The notes: generated by a model not told the origin, from the sequence alone. Positions 27,904 through 36,474 are shown, numbered from the stretch's first letter. The stretch: 64,000 bases of DNA from Flavobacteriales bacterium (GCA_020635675.1 JACJZJ010000002.1:310001-374000), one strand, 5' to 3'. Numbers and translations are program-made.

Positions 27904-28242
27904 ATGCGCATACCTCCTTCCCTTGCTCCGGCGCTCCTGGCGCCGTTCCTCTCCTGCACCACAGACCCCGCTGCGGAGGCTGCCGCGGACGGCCCGGCGG
28001 ATCCCTCCCTGCTGCGCAGCGCCACCTGCGCGCAGGTCCGCGCCTTCGACCTGGTACAGCACACCTGCGCCATGTACGTGGCCGTGCGATCGCACGCCTG
28101 GGAGGAGCCCATCGCCTTCGGCCGCGACGTGGACGATGCCCCGGTGCATTGGAACAAATGCCCCGGCGGCACCATGGTGGCATGCAGGAAGGCGCCCTCC
28201 ACCAATGGCGACACGGTGATCACCGGCCTCGCCTTTCCGTAG
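27904..28242 (+). CDS. small putative lipoprotein of unknown function
   Basis: A 112-residue product starting at MRIPPSLAPALLAPFLSCTT, a short hydrophobic segment with an L-S-C lipobox. The mature part has four more cysteines (ATCAQ, HTCAM, NKCPG, VACRK) and no recognised domain. A TACCTTGG promoter-like octamer (27880-27887) ends 16 nt before the start. The stop lies 8 bp from the convergent glycosyltransferase gene. Confidence 0.6.
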   Translation: MRIPPSLAPALLAPFLSCTTDPAAEAAADGPADPSLLRSATCAQVRAFDLVQHTCAMYVAVRSHAWEEPIAFGRDVDDAPVHWNKCPGGTMVACRKAPSTNGDTVITGLAFP

Positions 28243-28249
28243 GGCATCC

Positions 28250-29518
28250 CTATTCGAGCGCCCGCACCAGCTCGTCACGGATGCCGCGTGCGGTCGCGGG
28301 CCAATTGAGGCGCGTCTCGTGCTCACGGCGGCTGTCGGCGCAGAGCGTGCGGTAGGCGTCCGGGTCGCGCATCAGGGCCTCCACCGCATCCGCATAGTCC
28401 GTTGCCACGGCATCCGATGGAAAGAGCCGGCCGTTCACCCCGTCGCGCACCGCATCGGCCACGCCGCCCGTGTCCCGCGCCAGGGAAGGGAGGCCCATTA
28501 CGCTGGCCTCGGCGTATACGATGCCGAAGCATTCGGCCAGGGAAGGCATGATCAGGAAGTTCGCGTGCAACATCAGGCGCACCAGATGGCGCTGGCCCAG
28601 GGCGGTGTCCTTCACGATGAAGGGCACCACCTCCACGAAGTCGGGCAGGGGGCCGGGGGGCGTGCAGCCCACCACGGTCAGGCGGGTGGGCAGGCCGCGG
28701 GCGTTGAGCAGGGTGGCCACCTCCAGGGCGAGCGGACCGCCCTTGCGCTCCCAGGTCACCCCCACGAACAGCAGCTCGCAACGCTCGGTGGGTCGCTGCT
28801 CCACGGCGCGCAGCACCTGGTCCCGCGTGGGCAGCAGGTCCAGGTTGGGGCCGAAGGGCAGCACGCGGATGCGGGCGGGATCGGCGCCGTAGTGCGCCAC
28901 GGCGCTGTCCGCCGCCCATCGCGAGGTGTAGAAGGCGCGCACGCTGCCCTGCAGCGCGGCACGCTCCAGGTGGTGGCCCTCCTCCACGGAGCCGCCATCG
29001 TACCCCTCCAACTCGGGGTATTCGTGCAGCAGGCCGGTGAAGGTGGCATCGGTGAAGAAGGCGTGGGGGATGGCCGCATCCAACAGGGCCACGGGGATAC
29101 TGCCGGGGCTCAGCACGGCCTGCGCCTGTCCGGCGCGGAAACGGGTGCCGATGGCCCTGGCGAAGCGGCGGGCCATGGCCTCGGTGCGCTCTGAGGGCAG
29201 AAAGGTGCCGGGCACCGCCATGGCGCGCACGCGGTTCACGGCCTTGGTGAGCAGTAGGCGCCTGCGCAGCAGGGGGCCGATCACCTCCAGGTCCACATCC
29301 TGCCGACGCAGGGTACGGGTGAGGAAATGGATGGAACCGCTCCACTTGCGCACGTCCGCCGGATCGGAAGTGGTGGCGAAGGCCAGCCGCAGCGCAGATG
29401 CCTGGGTTTCCGACAAGGTTCCGTCCGCTGGATCACCGGCCGGGCCGGGGCCCGGGCCGCGCTCCGACCGGCGCGGGCAAGTTAGGGCGGATGACGGCGG
29501 CGAAGGCGTTGCGCACAT
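28250..29518 (-). CDS. glycosyltransferase family 4
   Basis: A GT-B-fold transferase, 422 residues from the ATG at 29518; the N-terminal 35 residues are Pro/Gly-rich and the true start may be a TTG at 29416. The donor-binding domain is clear: RCELLFVGVTWERKGGPLALEVATLL, VVGCTPPGPLPDFVEVVPF, MPSLAECFGIVYAEASVMGLPSLA, and DGVNGRLFP, including the EX7E glutamates. The N-terminal domain has YTSRWAADSAVAHYG. Acceptor unknown. It is unlinked from the other glycan genes; the longer frame upstream runs past the divergent promoter. Confidence 0.87.
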   Translation of the reverse strand: MCATPSPPSSALTCPRRSERGPGPGPAGDPADGTLSETQASALRLAFATTSDPADVRKWSGSIHFLTRTLRRQDVDLEVIGPLLRRRLLLTKAVNRVRAMAVPGTFLPSERTEAMARRFARAIGTRFRAGQAQAVLSPGSIPVALLDAAIPHAFFTDATFTGLLHEYPELEGYDGGSVEEGHHLERAALQGSVRAFYTSRWAADSAVAHYGADPARIRVLPFGPNLDLLPTRDQVLRAVEQRPTERCELLFVGVTWERKGGPLALEVATLLNARGLPTRLTVVGCTPPGPLPDFVEVVPFIVKDTALGQRHLVRLMLHANFLIMPSLAECFGIVYAEASVMGLPSLARDTGGVADAVRDGVNGRLFPSDAVATDYADAVEALMRDPDAYRTLCADSRREHETRLNWPATARGIRDELVRALE

Positions 29519-29592
29519 CCCCTTTCGGAAAATGCAGATGGCAGGACCCACTTGTGGGTAGTGCATCGCATCGCGACGGATGGCACCTTGGG

Positions 29593-29600
29593 TACATTTG
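29593..29600 (+). promoter_or_regulatory. promoter -7 element (TACATTTG)
   Basis: Perfect TAnnTTTG match ending 12 nt before the ATG at 29613, in the divergent gap with the glycosyltransferase gene. Confidence 0.55.
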
Positions 29601-29612
29601 TGGGACAAGGTC

Positions 29613-30548
29613 ATGAAAGCGCTCGTCGCCGTCGCATCCATCGCCCTGCTGTCCATTTGCGCCAACGCCCAGGTCGTCTTCGACCTGCCTACGGCGATGC
29701 CCACGAACGGCAGCGAGGTCCTGCTGCATTGGAACGGCAACACCACCACCATGCCCACCTCGGGCACCGGCATCATCTGGGACCTCACCGCGGTGGTGAC
29801 CTCGGAACCCGAGGCGCGGCACGTCCTGATCGCCACGCCCGACAGCACGAACAGCGGTCAGAACTTCCCCGGTGCGACACATGCACGCGGTTACCTGCTC
29901 GGTGCGGATACGATCTGGGACCACTACGCCCTCGTGGGCGATACGCTCTGGCACCTGGGCGGTGACTACGGGGACCTTCTGCTGTGTTCCACACCACGGC
30001 TCACCATGGTGTTCCCCTATGCCCTCGGCGACCTGGCCATGAACACGGCCACCTGCAGCTATGCCGGGCCACCCGTGAACACCACCTATGGGTTCGAGCC
30101 GGTGGCCACCGGCACCATCCTCTACCCGGGCGGAACGATCCCCGACGTGGTGCTGATGCGGAAACACCAGGACGGCATCGCCACCGGATACTACTATTGG
30201 TACCGGACGAACAACGTGCTCACCTCGGTGGGCGAGTATCACGACTTCGGGGTGGACCTCTGGGTGCCCGCTTCCGGTGTCGGCCTATTCGATCCTGACG
30301 CGCACCGGGTGCTTGGAACCTATCCGGTGCCCGCTACCACGGAGGTCACGATGGTGGTCGGGGGCTCGTCCGCGGAACTGTCCTACAGCGTGCTCGATGC
30401 GGCGGGCAGGATCGTCGCCAGCGGAAGCGACCGGCCGGCAGATGATCGCATCCGGATCGACGTATCCGGACTGGCCAACGGCGAGTATCAGTTGCGCCTG
30501 CGCCAGGACGATGCGATCGGGTACGCCCGCGTTTGCGTGGCGCGCTGA
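29613..30548 (+). CDS. secreted protein with T9SS type A sorting domain
   Basis: A 311-residue exported protein; the ATG at 29613 gives signal peptide MKALVAVASIALLSICANAQ. The N-terminal 210 residues are a beta-rich secreted domain without a recognised family (GSEVLLHWNGNTTTMPTSGT near the start, YYYWYRTNNVLTSVGEY near residue 200). The C-terminal 80 residues (LGTYPVPATTEVTMVV...DAAGRIVASG...LANGEYQLRLRQDDAIGYARVCVAR) are a T9SS type A sorting domain. Function unknown. Confidence 0.82.
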   Translation: MKALVAVASIALLSICANAQVVFDLPTAMPTNGSEVLLHWNGNTTTMPTSGTGIIWDLTAVVTSEPEARHVLIATPDSTNSGQNFPGATHARGYLLGADTIWDHYALVGDTLWHLGGDYGDLLLCSTPRLTMVFPYALGDLAMNTATCSYAGPPVNTTYGFEPVATGTILYPGGTIPDVVLMRKHQDGIATGYYYWYRTNNVLTSVGEYHDFGVDLWVPASGVGLFDPDAHRVLGTYPVPATTEVTMVVGGSSAELSYSVLDAAGRIVASGSDRPADDRIRIDVSGLANGEYQLRLRQDDAIGYARVCVAR

Positions 30549-30636
30549 GCTGGCCGTTCGCAACACCGGCGCGCAGGCCGGTCTGACAGCCCGATGGAAA
30601 TGGGCGTGTAGGAAAACCTCACGATCCGCGCCCGAA

Positions 30637-31395
30637 CTACCGCACGAACCGCACGGAGGTGGCGCCGCGCGGATCTTGCACCGTGGCCACGTAAAGGCCC
30701 GGGCGCAGACCCGCCAGCGGCACGCGATCGCCATGCGTATGCAGCGCGCGCCGCAGCAGCACCTGCCCCACCGCGTTGCGCAGGATGAGCTCGGCCGATG
30801 CCGGCACCGCACCGGTGATCACCAGTTCGTCGTCCACCGGTTCCATGACGAGGGAGGGGGTGGTGGCCGGTCGATCGATGCCGGTGACCAGGCTGCCCGC
30901 CGGCAGCGGCACGTTCGGGGTGCTGTTGTAGGCCAGCTGAAGCAGGGCCACCGTATCGGTGCAACTGCCCGGGTCGCCGTAGAAGTCCACCTCGACCCAA
31001 CCGAAGGTGGTGTCCGCCGGGGCGTTCACGCGCTGGAAGCCGACGTAGCGCACGCCGGTGTTCGGCAGCCAGTTGGACCAGAAGCAGGCGATGGTGGTCT
31101 GCGTGAGCAGGGCACCGCCCCAGAACGTGCCATACGGATCGCCCGCGTTCACGGGATAGGCGAAGCGCAGGTTGGACGGGATGGGGTCCAGGTACGATTG
31201 CACGTTGTCGATCCCGCCCAGCCAGTAAGCCTGGAAGTCATAGGTGCCATCCAGGCCGATGTCCACGGAATCCAGCGGAGGGGTGCAACAGGGCAGCACC
31301 ATGTTCACGGGTTGCACCACGCTCTGCCCCTGCCCGGGAACCGCGATGGCCAACGCTATCACCGTGTTCAGGACCCATCGGATACGGCGCGCCAT
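30637..31395 (-). CDS. secreted protein with T9SS sorting domain
   Basis: A 252-residue exported protein with signal peptide MARRIRWVLNTVIALAIAVPGQGQ. The mature part (VNMVLPCCTPPLDSVDIGLD at the start, FGWVEVDFYGD near residue 130) resembles uncharacterised Bacteroidota secreted proteins that precede a sorting domain. The C-terminal 70 residues (LVMEPVDDELVITG...AVGQVLLRRAL...LRPGLYVATVQDPRGATSVRFVR) form the T9SS signal. A TACCTTGG octamer on the minus strand (31417-31424) lies 21 nt upstream. Confidence 0.8.
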   Translation of the reverse strand: MARRIRWVLNTVIALAIAVPGQGQSVVQPVNMVLPCCTPPLDSVDIGLDGTYDFQAYWLGGIDNVQSYLDPIPSNLRFAYPVNAGDPYGTFWGGALLTQTTIACFWSNWLPNTGVRYVGFQRVNAPADTTFGWVEVDFYGDPGSCTDTVALLQLAYNSTPNVPLPAGSLVTGIDRPATTPSLVMEPVDDELVITGAVPASAELILRNAVGQVLLRRALHTHGDRVPLAGLRPGLYVATVQDPRGATSVRFVR

Positions 31396-31553
31396 GGTGC
31401 GTGGAATTGGTGGATGCCAAGGTAGCGTGGCGCCAGATCGGTCCCTTCGAATGGCACGAGAGGACGGCCCGCGCTCCCTCCGGTCGGTGGACCTAACTCG
31501 CGCGCCAGATCGGGGGCGGCCCTAAATGGACGGAAATGGTAAATTCAACGTGC

Positions 31554-31970
31554 ATGAAGAGAATATCCGGGTATCCTGGTATCGATGTGTTCACCGTCAC
31601 TGGCATTATTCTTCTATTATGCATCTTTACTGTTATTAGTCAGGATACCAGCTTATCCGCGAAGGTGGGAGCGGTATGTTGCACAGCAATCGTGACATTC
31701 GGAATATTCTATAGGGTAATGAAGCGATTGTGGATAAGTGATGTTGGACACTTATATGTTGACTTCGCTATAATTAAGAAGCGCAATTTTGAAATAGAGA
31801 GAGAGCATATTGACAATATATCCATCTTGAAGAATGGGTTCGGAACAGGGCCAAAGCTTGTTGTCAGATACAGGGACATGAACCATATCAAGCGAAAGCT
31901 CATTTTCTCGCTGGGCGATTACGCCTACAAACTGCCCAATCAATTGACCCTGGATGATCTTATGAAGTAA
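31554..31970 (+). CDS. low-G+C hypothetical membrane protein, probably acquired
   Basis: A 138-residue protein starting at MKRISGYPGIDVFTVTG (31554). Two adjacent hydrophobic segments (GIILLLCIFTVIS and VGAVCCTAIVTFGIFY, about residues 17-52) are followed by a basic, beta-rich cytoplasmic-type domain (LYVDFAIIKKRNFEIERE, PKLVVRYRDMNHIKRKLIF) that recalls small PH-like proteins; that likeness is weak. The striking feature is composition: it is much more A+T-rich than every neighbour and uses ATA, AGA and TTA codons rarely seen around it. This and the adjacent repeats suggest horizontal acquisition. Confidence 0.75.
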   Translation: MKRISGYPGIDVFTVTGIILLLCIFTVISQDTSLSAKVGAVCCTAIVTFGIFYRVMKRLWISDVGHLYVDFAIIKKRNFEIEREHIDNISILKNGFGTGPKLVVRYRDMNHIKRKLIFSLGDYAYKLPNQLTLDDLMK

Positions 31971-32006
31971 TGTCCTCGTCTTGGCGTGAACGTCCAGCCC
32001 CCCATA

Positions 32007-32162
32007 TTGGTCCGCAGCTGTGCCGCGGATCGTTGCTTCTCAAACGCATGTCCGGCACACGCGACGCCATGGTCGGCCACCCACCCACTTCGCACTTTAC
32101 TTCAGGAACGAGCTGGCACATGCGTTCCTGGATGAGCCATCCGCGGCACAGCTGCGGACCAA
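32007..32162. repeat. 24-bp perfect inverted repeat bounding a 156-bp element
   Basis: Arms 32007-32030 and 32139-32162 are perfect reverse complements (outer bases TTGGTCCGCAGC). The 108-bp interior holds a second hairpin: CAGGAACG at 32103-32110 pairs with CGTTCCTG at 32123-32130 around a 12-nt loop. No target-site duplication is obvious and no transposase is encoded. It could be a MITE-like element or a folded RNA. It lies 36 bp after the low-G+C gene; no coding frame across it is convincing. Confidence 0.75.
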
Positions 32163-32206
32163 CGCCTTAGGTGTAAACGAGGACCAACGCGGGGGGCCGG
32201 ATTGGA

Positions 32207-32236
32207 GAAACCGTGAACACATGTGTTCACGGTTTC
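32207..32236. repeat. 30-bp perfect palindrome, possible bidirectional terminator
   Basis: A perfect, loopless dyad centred on 32221/32222 (ends GAAACC/GGTTTC, centre ACACATGTGT). It sits 7 bp beyond the stop of a candidate micro-ORF on the minus strand and 236 bp after the plus-strand low-G+C gene, so it could terminate both. The lack of a long T-run leaves a protein-binding site as an alternative. Confidence 0.55.
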
Positions 32237-32243
32237 CACTTGC

Positions 32244-32321
32244 CTACGGCTTCATGTCGATGCGAATGCGCTTGACCTTCTTCAGGCACCATATCGCAAT
32301 CGCCAAGATGAGCAGTTTCAT
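32244..32321 (-). CDS. candidate 25-residue membrane micro-ORF
   Basis: An ATG frame of 25 codons beginning MKLLILAIAIWC and ending in a basic tail (KKVKRIRIDMKP). The shape, one short hydrophobic helix plus a cationic C-terminus, is that of small bacterial membrane peptides. It lies between nrdA and the 30-bp palindrome in the same direction as nrdA. There is no homology evidence and no clear promoter, so this could be chance. Confidence 0.28.
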   Translation of the reverse strand: MKLLILAIAIWCLKKVKRIRIDMKP

Positions 32322-32380
32322 CTCGAACGGTTGTTAAGTGGTGCCCACCGCTTTACGGCCAGGAGGGCTTAAGGCCAAAG

Positions 32381-32401
32381 CTGACCATTACGGCCGGTCA
32401 G
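32381..32401 (-). terminator. weak hairpin downstream of nrdA
   Basis: CTGACC and GGTCAG form a 6-bp stem around a 9-nt loop, 15 bp beyond the nrdA stop, followed on the minus strand by CTTTGG. The stem is short and the T-run poor. The rest of 32237-32416 shows nothing except the micro-ORF. Confidence 0.3.
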
Positions 32402-32416
32402 TGCGGCCAAAGGACC

Positions 32417-34867
32417 CTACCCACTACACATCTCACACCCATCCGGATCATCCAATGAGCAGGCGATCCCCGCCTTCGCTGCAGCTACGGCGGACGCGTG
32501 CGCCTGCGCATCGGAAGGCATGGGGGCGGCTGCGCCGTTGGTCGCTTCGGCCATCGCGGGCTGCTTCACCGCGCCGTTGCCATTGGCGGCGGCGGGCTGG
32601 GCCAATTTGCTCTTGTCCACCGTGAACTTGATAGCTTCGGTGGCGGCCTTGGTGCGCAGGTAGTACATGCCGGTCTTCAGGCCGCTCTTCCAGGCGTGGA
32701 AGTGCATGGAGGTGAGCTTGGCGAAGTTGGGGTTCTCCAGGAACACGTTGAGGCTCTGGCTCTGGCAGATGAAGGCACCGCGGTCCGCCGCCATGTCGAT
32801 GATGCTCTTCTGGCTGATCTCCCAGGCGGTCTTGTAGAGGTCCTTCAGGTTCTGGGGGATCTCGGGGATGTGCTGCACGCTGCCGTTGGCGGCCACGATC
32901 TTGTTCTTCAGCTCCTCGTTCCACAGGCCGAGCTTCACCAGGTCGCGCAGCAGGTACTTGTTCACCACGATGAACTCGCCGCTGAGCACGCGCCGGGTGT
33001 AGATGTTGCTGGTGTAGGGCTCGAAGCACTCGTTGTTGCCGAGGATCTGGGCGGTGCTGGCCGTGGGCATGGGTGCCAGCAGCAGGCTGTTGCGCACGCC
33101 GTACTTGGCGATCTCCTCCCGCAGGGTGTCCCACTCCCACCGGTCGCTGGGCTTCACGCCCCACAGGTCGAACTGGAAGCGGCCTTCGCTGATGGGCGAC
33201 CCTTCGTAGCTCTCGTACGGGCCCTCCTCCTTCGCGAGGTCCTTGCTGGCGGTCATGGCCGCGTAGTAGATGGTCTCGAACACCTCGCGGTTCAGCACCT
33301 TGGCCTCCACGCTGTCGAAGGGATAGCGCATGAGGATGAACGCATCCGCCAGGCCCTGCACGCCGATGCCGATGGGGCGGTGGCGCATGTTGCTGCGGCG
33401 CGCCTCGGGGATCGGGTAGTAGTTCTGATCGATCACCCGGTTCAGGTTCCTGGTCAGCTGGTAGGCGACCTGGAACAGCTTCTCGTGGTCGAACTTGCCC
33501 TTGGTGATGAACTTGGGCAGGGCGATGGAGCCCAGGTTGCACACGGCCACCTCGTCGGGGCTGGTGTACTCCATGATCTCCGTGCAGAGGTTGCTGCTCT
33601 TGATGGTGCCCAGGTTCTGCTGGTTGCTCTTGCCGTTGGCGGCGTCCTTGTAAAGCATGTAGGGCGTGCCGGTCTCGATCTGGCTCTCCAGGATGTGGAA
33701 CCAGAGGTCCTGCGCCTTCATGGTCCGGCGGCCCTTGCCCTCCTGCTCGTACTTCTCGTACAGCGTCTCGAACGCCTCACCCCACGTTTCGCTGAGGCCG
33801 GGACATTCGTTGGGGCACATCAGGGTCCAGTCGCCGTTGCTCTCCACACGCTTCATGAAGAGGTCGGGGATCCACAGGGCGTAGAAGAGGTCGCGGGCGC
33901 GCATCTCCTCCTTGCCATGGTTCTTCTTCAGTTCAAGGAAATCCTCGATGTCGGCATGCCAGGGTTCGATGTACACGGCGAAGGAGCCCTTGCGCTTGCC
34001 GCCGCCCTGGTCCACGTAGCGGGCGGTGTCGTTGAACACGCGGAGCATGGGCACGATGCCGTTGCTGGTGCCGTTGGTGCCCTTGATGTAGCTGCCCTTG
34101 GCGCGCAGGTTGTGCACGCTGAGGCCGATGCCGCCGGCGCTCTGGCTGATCTGGGCGCACTGCTTCAGGGTGTCGTAGATGCCGGGGATGCTGTCCTCCT
34201 TCAGCTGCAGCAGGAAGCAGCTGCTCATCTGCGGCTTGGGCGTGCCGGCGTTGAAGAGGGTGGGCGTGGCGTGGGTGTACCAGCCGAGGCTCAGGTCGTT
34301 GTAGGTGGCGATGGCGCTCTCCAGGTCGTCCTTGTGGATGCCGAGGGACACGCGCATGAGCATGTGCTGCGGACGCTCGACCACCTGGCCGTTGAGCTTG
34401 AGCAGGTAGCTGCGCTCGAGGGTCTTGAAGCCGAAGAAGTCGTACTGGAAGTCGCGGTCGTAGATGATGGTGCTGTCCAGCAGTTCGGCGTTCGCCTGCA
34501 CGATCTGGAACACGTCATCGGCCAGGAGGCTGGCGCGGGCACCGGTCTTCGGGTCGGTGTAGTCGTAGAGGTCCTTCATGGTCTCGCTGAAGGACTTCTT
34601 GGTGTTCTTGTGCAGGTTGCTCACGGCGATGCGCGAGGCGAGCTGGGCATAGTCCGGGTGCTTCACCGTGAGGGTGGCGGCCACCTCGGCGGCGAGGTTG
34701 TCCAGTTCGGTGGTGGTCACTCCGTCGTAGATGCCCTCGATCACCTTGAGGGTCATCTGGGTGGCGTCCACCATGGGGTCGAGCCCGTAGCAGAGCTTTT
34801 TCACACGGGCGGTGATCTTGTCGAATTTCACCGCCTCACGGCGTCCGTCGCGCTTGATGACGTACAT
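32417..34867 (-). CDS. nrdA: class I ribonucleotide reductase, large subunit
   Basis: Reduces ribonucleoside diphosphates to deoxyribonucleotides, with the NrdB subunit supplying the radical. The 816-residue protein begins with an ATP-cone (MYVIKRDGRREAVKFDKIT), so allosteric dATP control is likely. Then come the RNR N-domain and the barrel: SNLCTEIMEYTS with the active-site Cys, SCFLLQLKEDS, and TMPTASTAQILG-like APMPTASTAQILGNNE. The C-terminus ends GCEMCSG, the redox-active Cys pair that exchanges with thioredoxin. A low-complexity Ala/Asn/Gly linker precedes the tail. It follows nrdB by 81 bp on the same strand. Confidence 0.97.
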   Translation of the reverse strand: MYVIKRDGRREAVKFDKITARVKKLCYGLDPMVDATQMTLKVIEGIYDGVTTTELDNLAAEVAATLTVKHPDYAQLASRIAVSNLHKNTKKSFSETMKDLYDYTDPKTGARASLLADDVFQIVQANAELLDSTIIYDRDFQYDFFGFKTLERSYLLKLNGQVVERPQHMLMRVSLGIHKDDLESAIATYNDLSLGWYTHATPTLFNAGTPKPQMSSCFLLQLKEDSIPGIYDTLKQCAQISQSAGGIGLSVHNLRAKGSYIKGTNGTSNGIVPMLRVFNDTARYVDQGGGKRKGSFAVYIEPWHADIEDFLELKKNHGKEEMRARDLFYALWIPDLFMKRVESNGDWTLMCPNECPGLSETWGEAFETLYEKYEQEGKGRRTMKAQDLWFHILESQIETGTPYMLYKDAANGKSNQQNLGTIKSSNLCTEIMEYTSPDEVAVCNLGSIALPKFITKGKFDHEKLFQVAYQLTRNLNRVIDQNYYPIPEARRSNMRHRPIGIGVQGLADAFILMRYPFDSVEAKVLNREVFETIYYAAMTASKDLAKEEGPYESYEGSPISEGRFQFDLWGVKPSDRWEWDTLREEIAKYGVRNSLLLAPMPTASTAQILGNNECFEPYTSNIYTRRVLSGEFIVVNKYLLRDLVKLGLWNEELKNKIVAANGSVQHIPEIPQNLKDLYKTAWEISQKSIIDMAADRGAFICQSQSLNVFLENPNFAKLTSMHFHAWKSGLKTGMYYLRTKAATEAIKFTVDKSKLAQPAAANGNGAVKQPAMAEATNGAAAPMPSDAQAHASAVAAAKAGIACSLDDPDGCEMCSG

Positions 34868-34948
34868 GCTGGTGCGTGTGTAAGGGTTTTGGTTCCTGGC
34901 TGAAAGGTTCGGTCGGGGGTCGGGGAGGGGCCGGTCGGGTTCCCCGGT

Positions 34949-35989
34949 TCAGAAGTCGGCGTCGAGGGTGAAGCTGTTGCCCTCCTTGCTCTGGTCCATC
35001 ACGCCGGCCTTCTGGTAGTCGCCCACGCGCTTCTCGAAGAAGTTGGTCTTGCCCTGCAGGCTGATCATCTCCATGAAGTCGAAGGGGTTGGCGGCGTTGT
35101 ACACCTTCTCGTTGCCGAGCTCCAGAAGGAGGCGGTCGGCGACGAACTCGATGTACTGCTGCATCAGCTTGGCGTTCATGCCGATCAGGTTCACCGGCAG
35201 GGCATCGGTCACGAACTCCTTCTCAATGGCCACGGCGTCGGTGATGATCTTCTCGACGGTCTTCTTCGGCAGCTTGTTGATCAGGTGCTTGGTGTAGAGC
35301 AGGCAGGCGAAGTCGCAATGCAGGCCCTCGTCGCGGCTGATCAGCTCGTTGCTGAAGCTGAGGCCGGGCATCAGGCCGCGCTTCTTCAGCCAGAAGATGG
35401 AGCAGAAGCTGCCGCTGAAGAAGATGCCCTCCACGGCGGCGAAGGCCACGAGGCGTTCGGCGAAGCTGCCCTTCTCGATCCAGCGCAGGGCCCATTCGGC
35501 CTTCTTCTGCACGCAGTCCACCGTGTCGATGGCGTGCAGCAGGCGGTCCTTCTCGATGGGGTCCTTGATGTAGGTATCGATCAGCAGGCTGTAGGTCTCG
35601 CTGTGGATGTTCTCGATGGCGATCTGGAAGCCGTAGAAGAAGCGGGCCTCGGTGTACTGCACCTCATGCAGGAAGTTCTCGGCGAGGTTCTCGTTCACGA
35701 TGCCGTCGCTGGCGGCGAAGAAGGCGAGCACGTGCTTGATGAAGAAGCGCTCGTCGTCGTTGAGCTTCTCGTTCCAGTCCACCAGGTCGGCGTGCAGGTC
35801 GATCTCCTCGGCGGTCCAGAAGCTGGCCTCGTGCTTTTTATAGAACTGCCAGATGTCGTTGTGCTGGATGGGGAAGAGGACGAAGCGGTCCTTGTTCTCC
35901 TGCAGCAGGGGTTCGTTGTTCACGTCGGTGTTGGCGGGCAACACATCTTCCAGGCTCATCTGGTTCTGCTTCTCGGTGGTCGTCGACAT
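34949..35989 (-). CDS. nrdB: class I ribonucleotide reductase, small subunit
   Basis: The radical-generating ferritin-like subunit, 346 residues from MSTTTEKQNQMSLEDVLPAN (35989). Metal ligands are visible in DLVDWNEKL (Asp), NLAENFLHEVQYTEARFFYGFQ (Glu pair; the radical Tyr is in FFYGFQ), ENIHSETYSLLID (His), and ELISRDEGLHCDFACLL (Glu/His). The order resembles eukaryote-like class Ia NrdB. The C-terminal tail ending SFTLDADF docks to NrdA. A longer frame to 36049 adds only an unconserved leader. Confidence 0.96.
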   Translation of the reverse strand: MSTTTEKQNQMSLEDVLPANTDVNNEPLLQENKDRFVLFPIQHNDIWQFYKKHEASFWTAEEIDLHADLVDWNEKLNDDERFFIKHVLAFFAASDGIVNENLAENFLHEVQYTEARFFYGFQIAIENIHSETYSLLIDTYIKDPIEKDRLLHAIDTVDCVQKKAEWALRWIEKGSFAERLVAFAAVEGIFFSGSFCSIFWLKKRGLMPGLSFSNELISRDEGLHCDFACLLYTKHLINKLPKKTVEKIITDAVAIEKEFVTDALPVNLIGMNAKLMQQYIEFVADRLLLELGNEKVYNAANPFDFMEMISLQGKTNFFEKRVGDYQKAGVMDQSKEGNSFTLDADF

Positions 35990-36474
35990 CGTGTTCCTTC
36001 TTGCTTTTTCGGTCCTTTTGGGGACAGGTATTCTAGGGGGTGGTGACACCCCGATTCGCGGTGCTGAGTCTTGTGAAAGGTTCCCGGCGACGATCGAGGA
36101 GGCTCGTCCCCGGGCTTACAAAGGTGTACGACAGGTACCCCTTCATCAAGACCGATCAGGGGCAATGTTCTCGAAGTTTTTAACACGCGTTCGTGAGCTA
36201 GCATTGATGGGGTCGGGATCCCCCCGCGACATGTGCAAGCGTGACTTACCCACGATCGTTCAACAGGCTGCAGACCGCGCGGCCGTAGGGAGATAGCGGG
36301 TCGGCCCCTTCCGCGAACGCCCGTGGGGCAACACTTTCCTAACGTCGGCTTCACGCATTCGCGTGCGTGCGTAAACGATCCTCGGATGGGGTGGCGCGTA
36401 ACGCCCGCGTAACGGTGCGTTGACCTCCAGCGGGATGTGCATCCACACGAATGCCGGGCGATGAATGCACGCTT
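35990..36474. other. 485-bp gap upstream of nrdB without a convincing gene
   Basis: No frame here has a signal peptide, family match or good start context. On the minus strand a possible nrdB promoter reads TTG, 20 nt, then CACCTTTG (one mismatch to TAnnTTTG) near 36116-36148. I see no NrdR-box pair and no riboswitch fold I can recognise. A plus-strand frame from 36164 (MFSKFLTRVRELA) is short and unsupported. Confidence 0.4.

Noticed and set aside
32020..32337. A 105-codon plus-strand frame in the nrdA downstream region.
   Set aside because: It is built from the inverted-repeat arms and the palindrome and has no coding signature.
32498..34903. An 801-codon open frame antisense to nrdA.
   Set aside because: NrdA is unmistakable on the opposite strand; the antisense product is Val/Leu/His/Glu-rich with no motif, a typical shadow in high-G+C DNA.
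36246..36254. A DnaA-box-like TTACCCACG in the gap upstream of nrdB.
   Set aside because: A single imperfect site without a cluster or an A+T-rich unwinding region does not support an origin.
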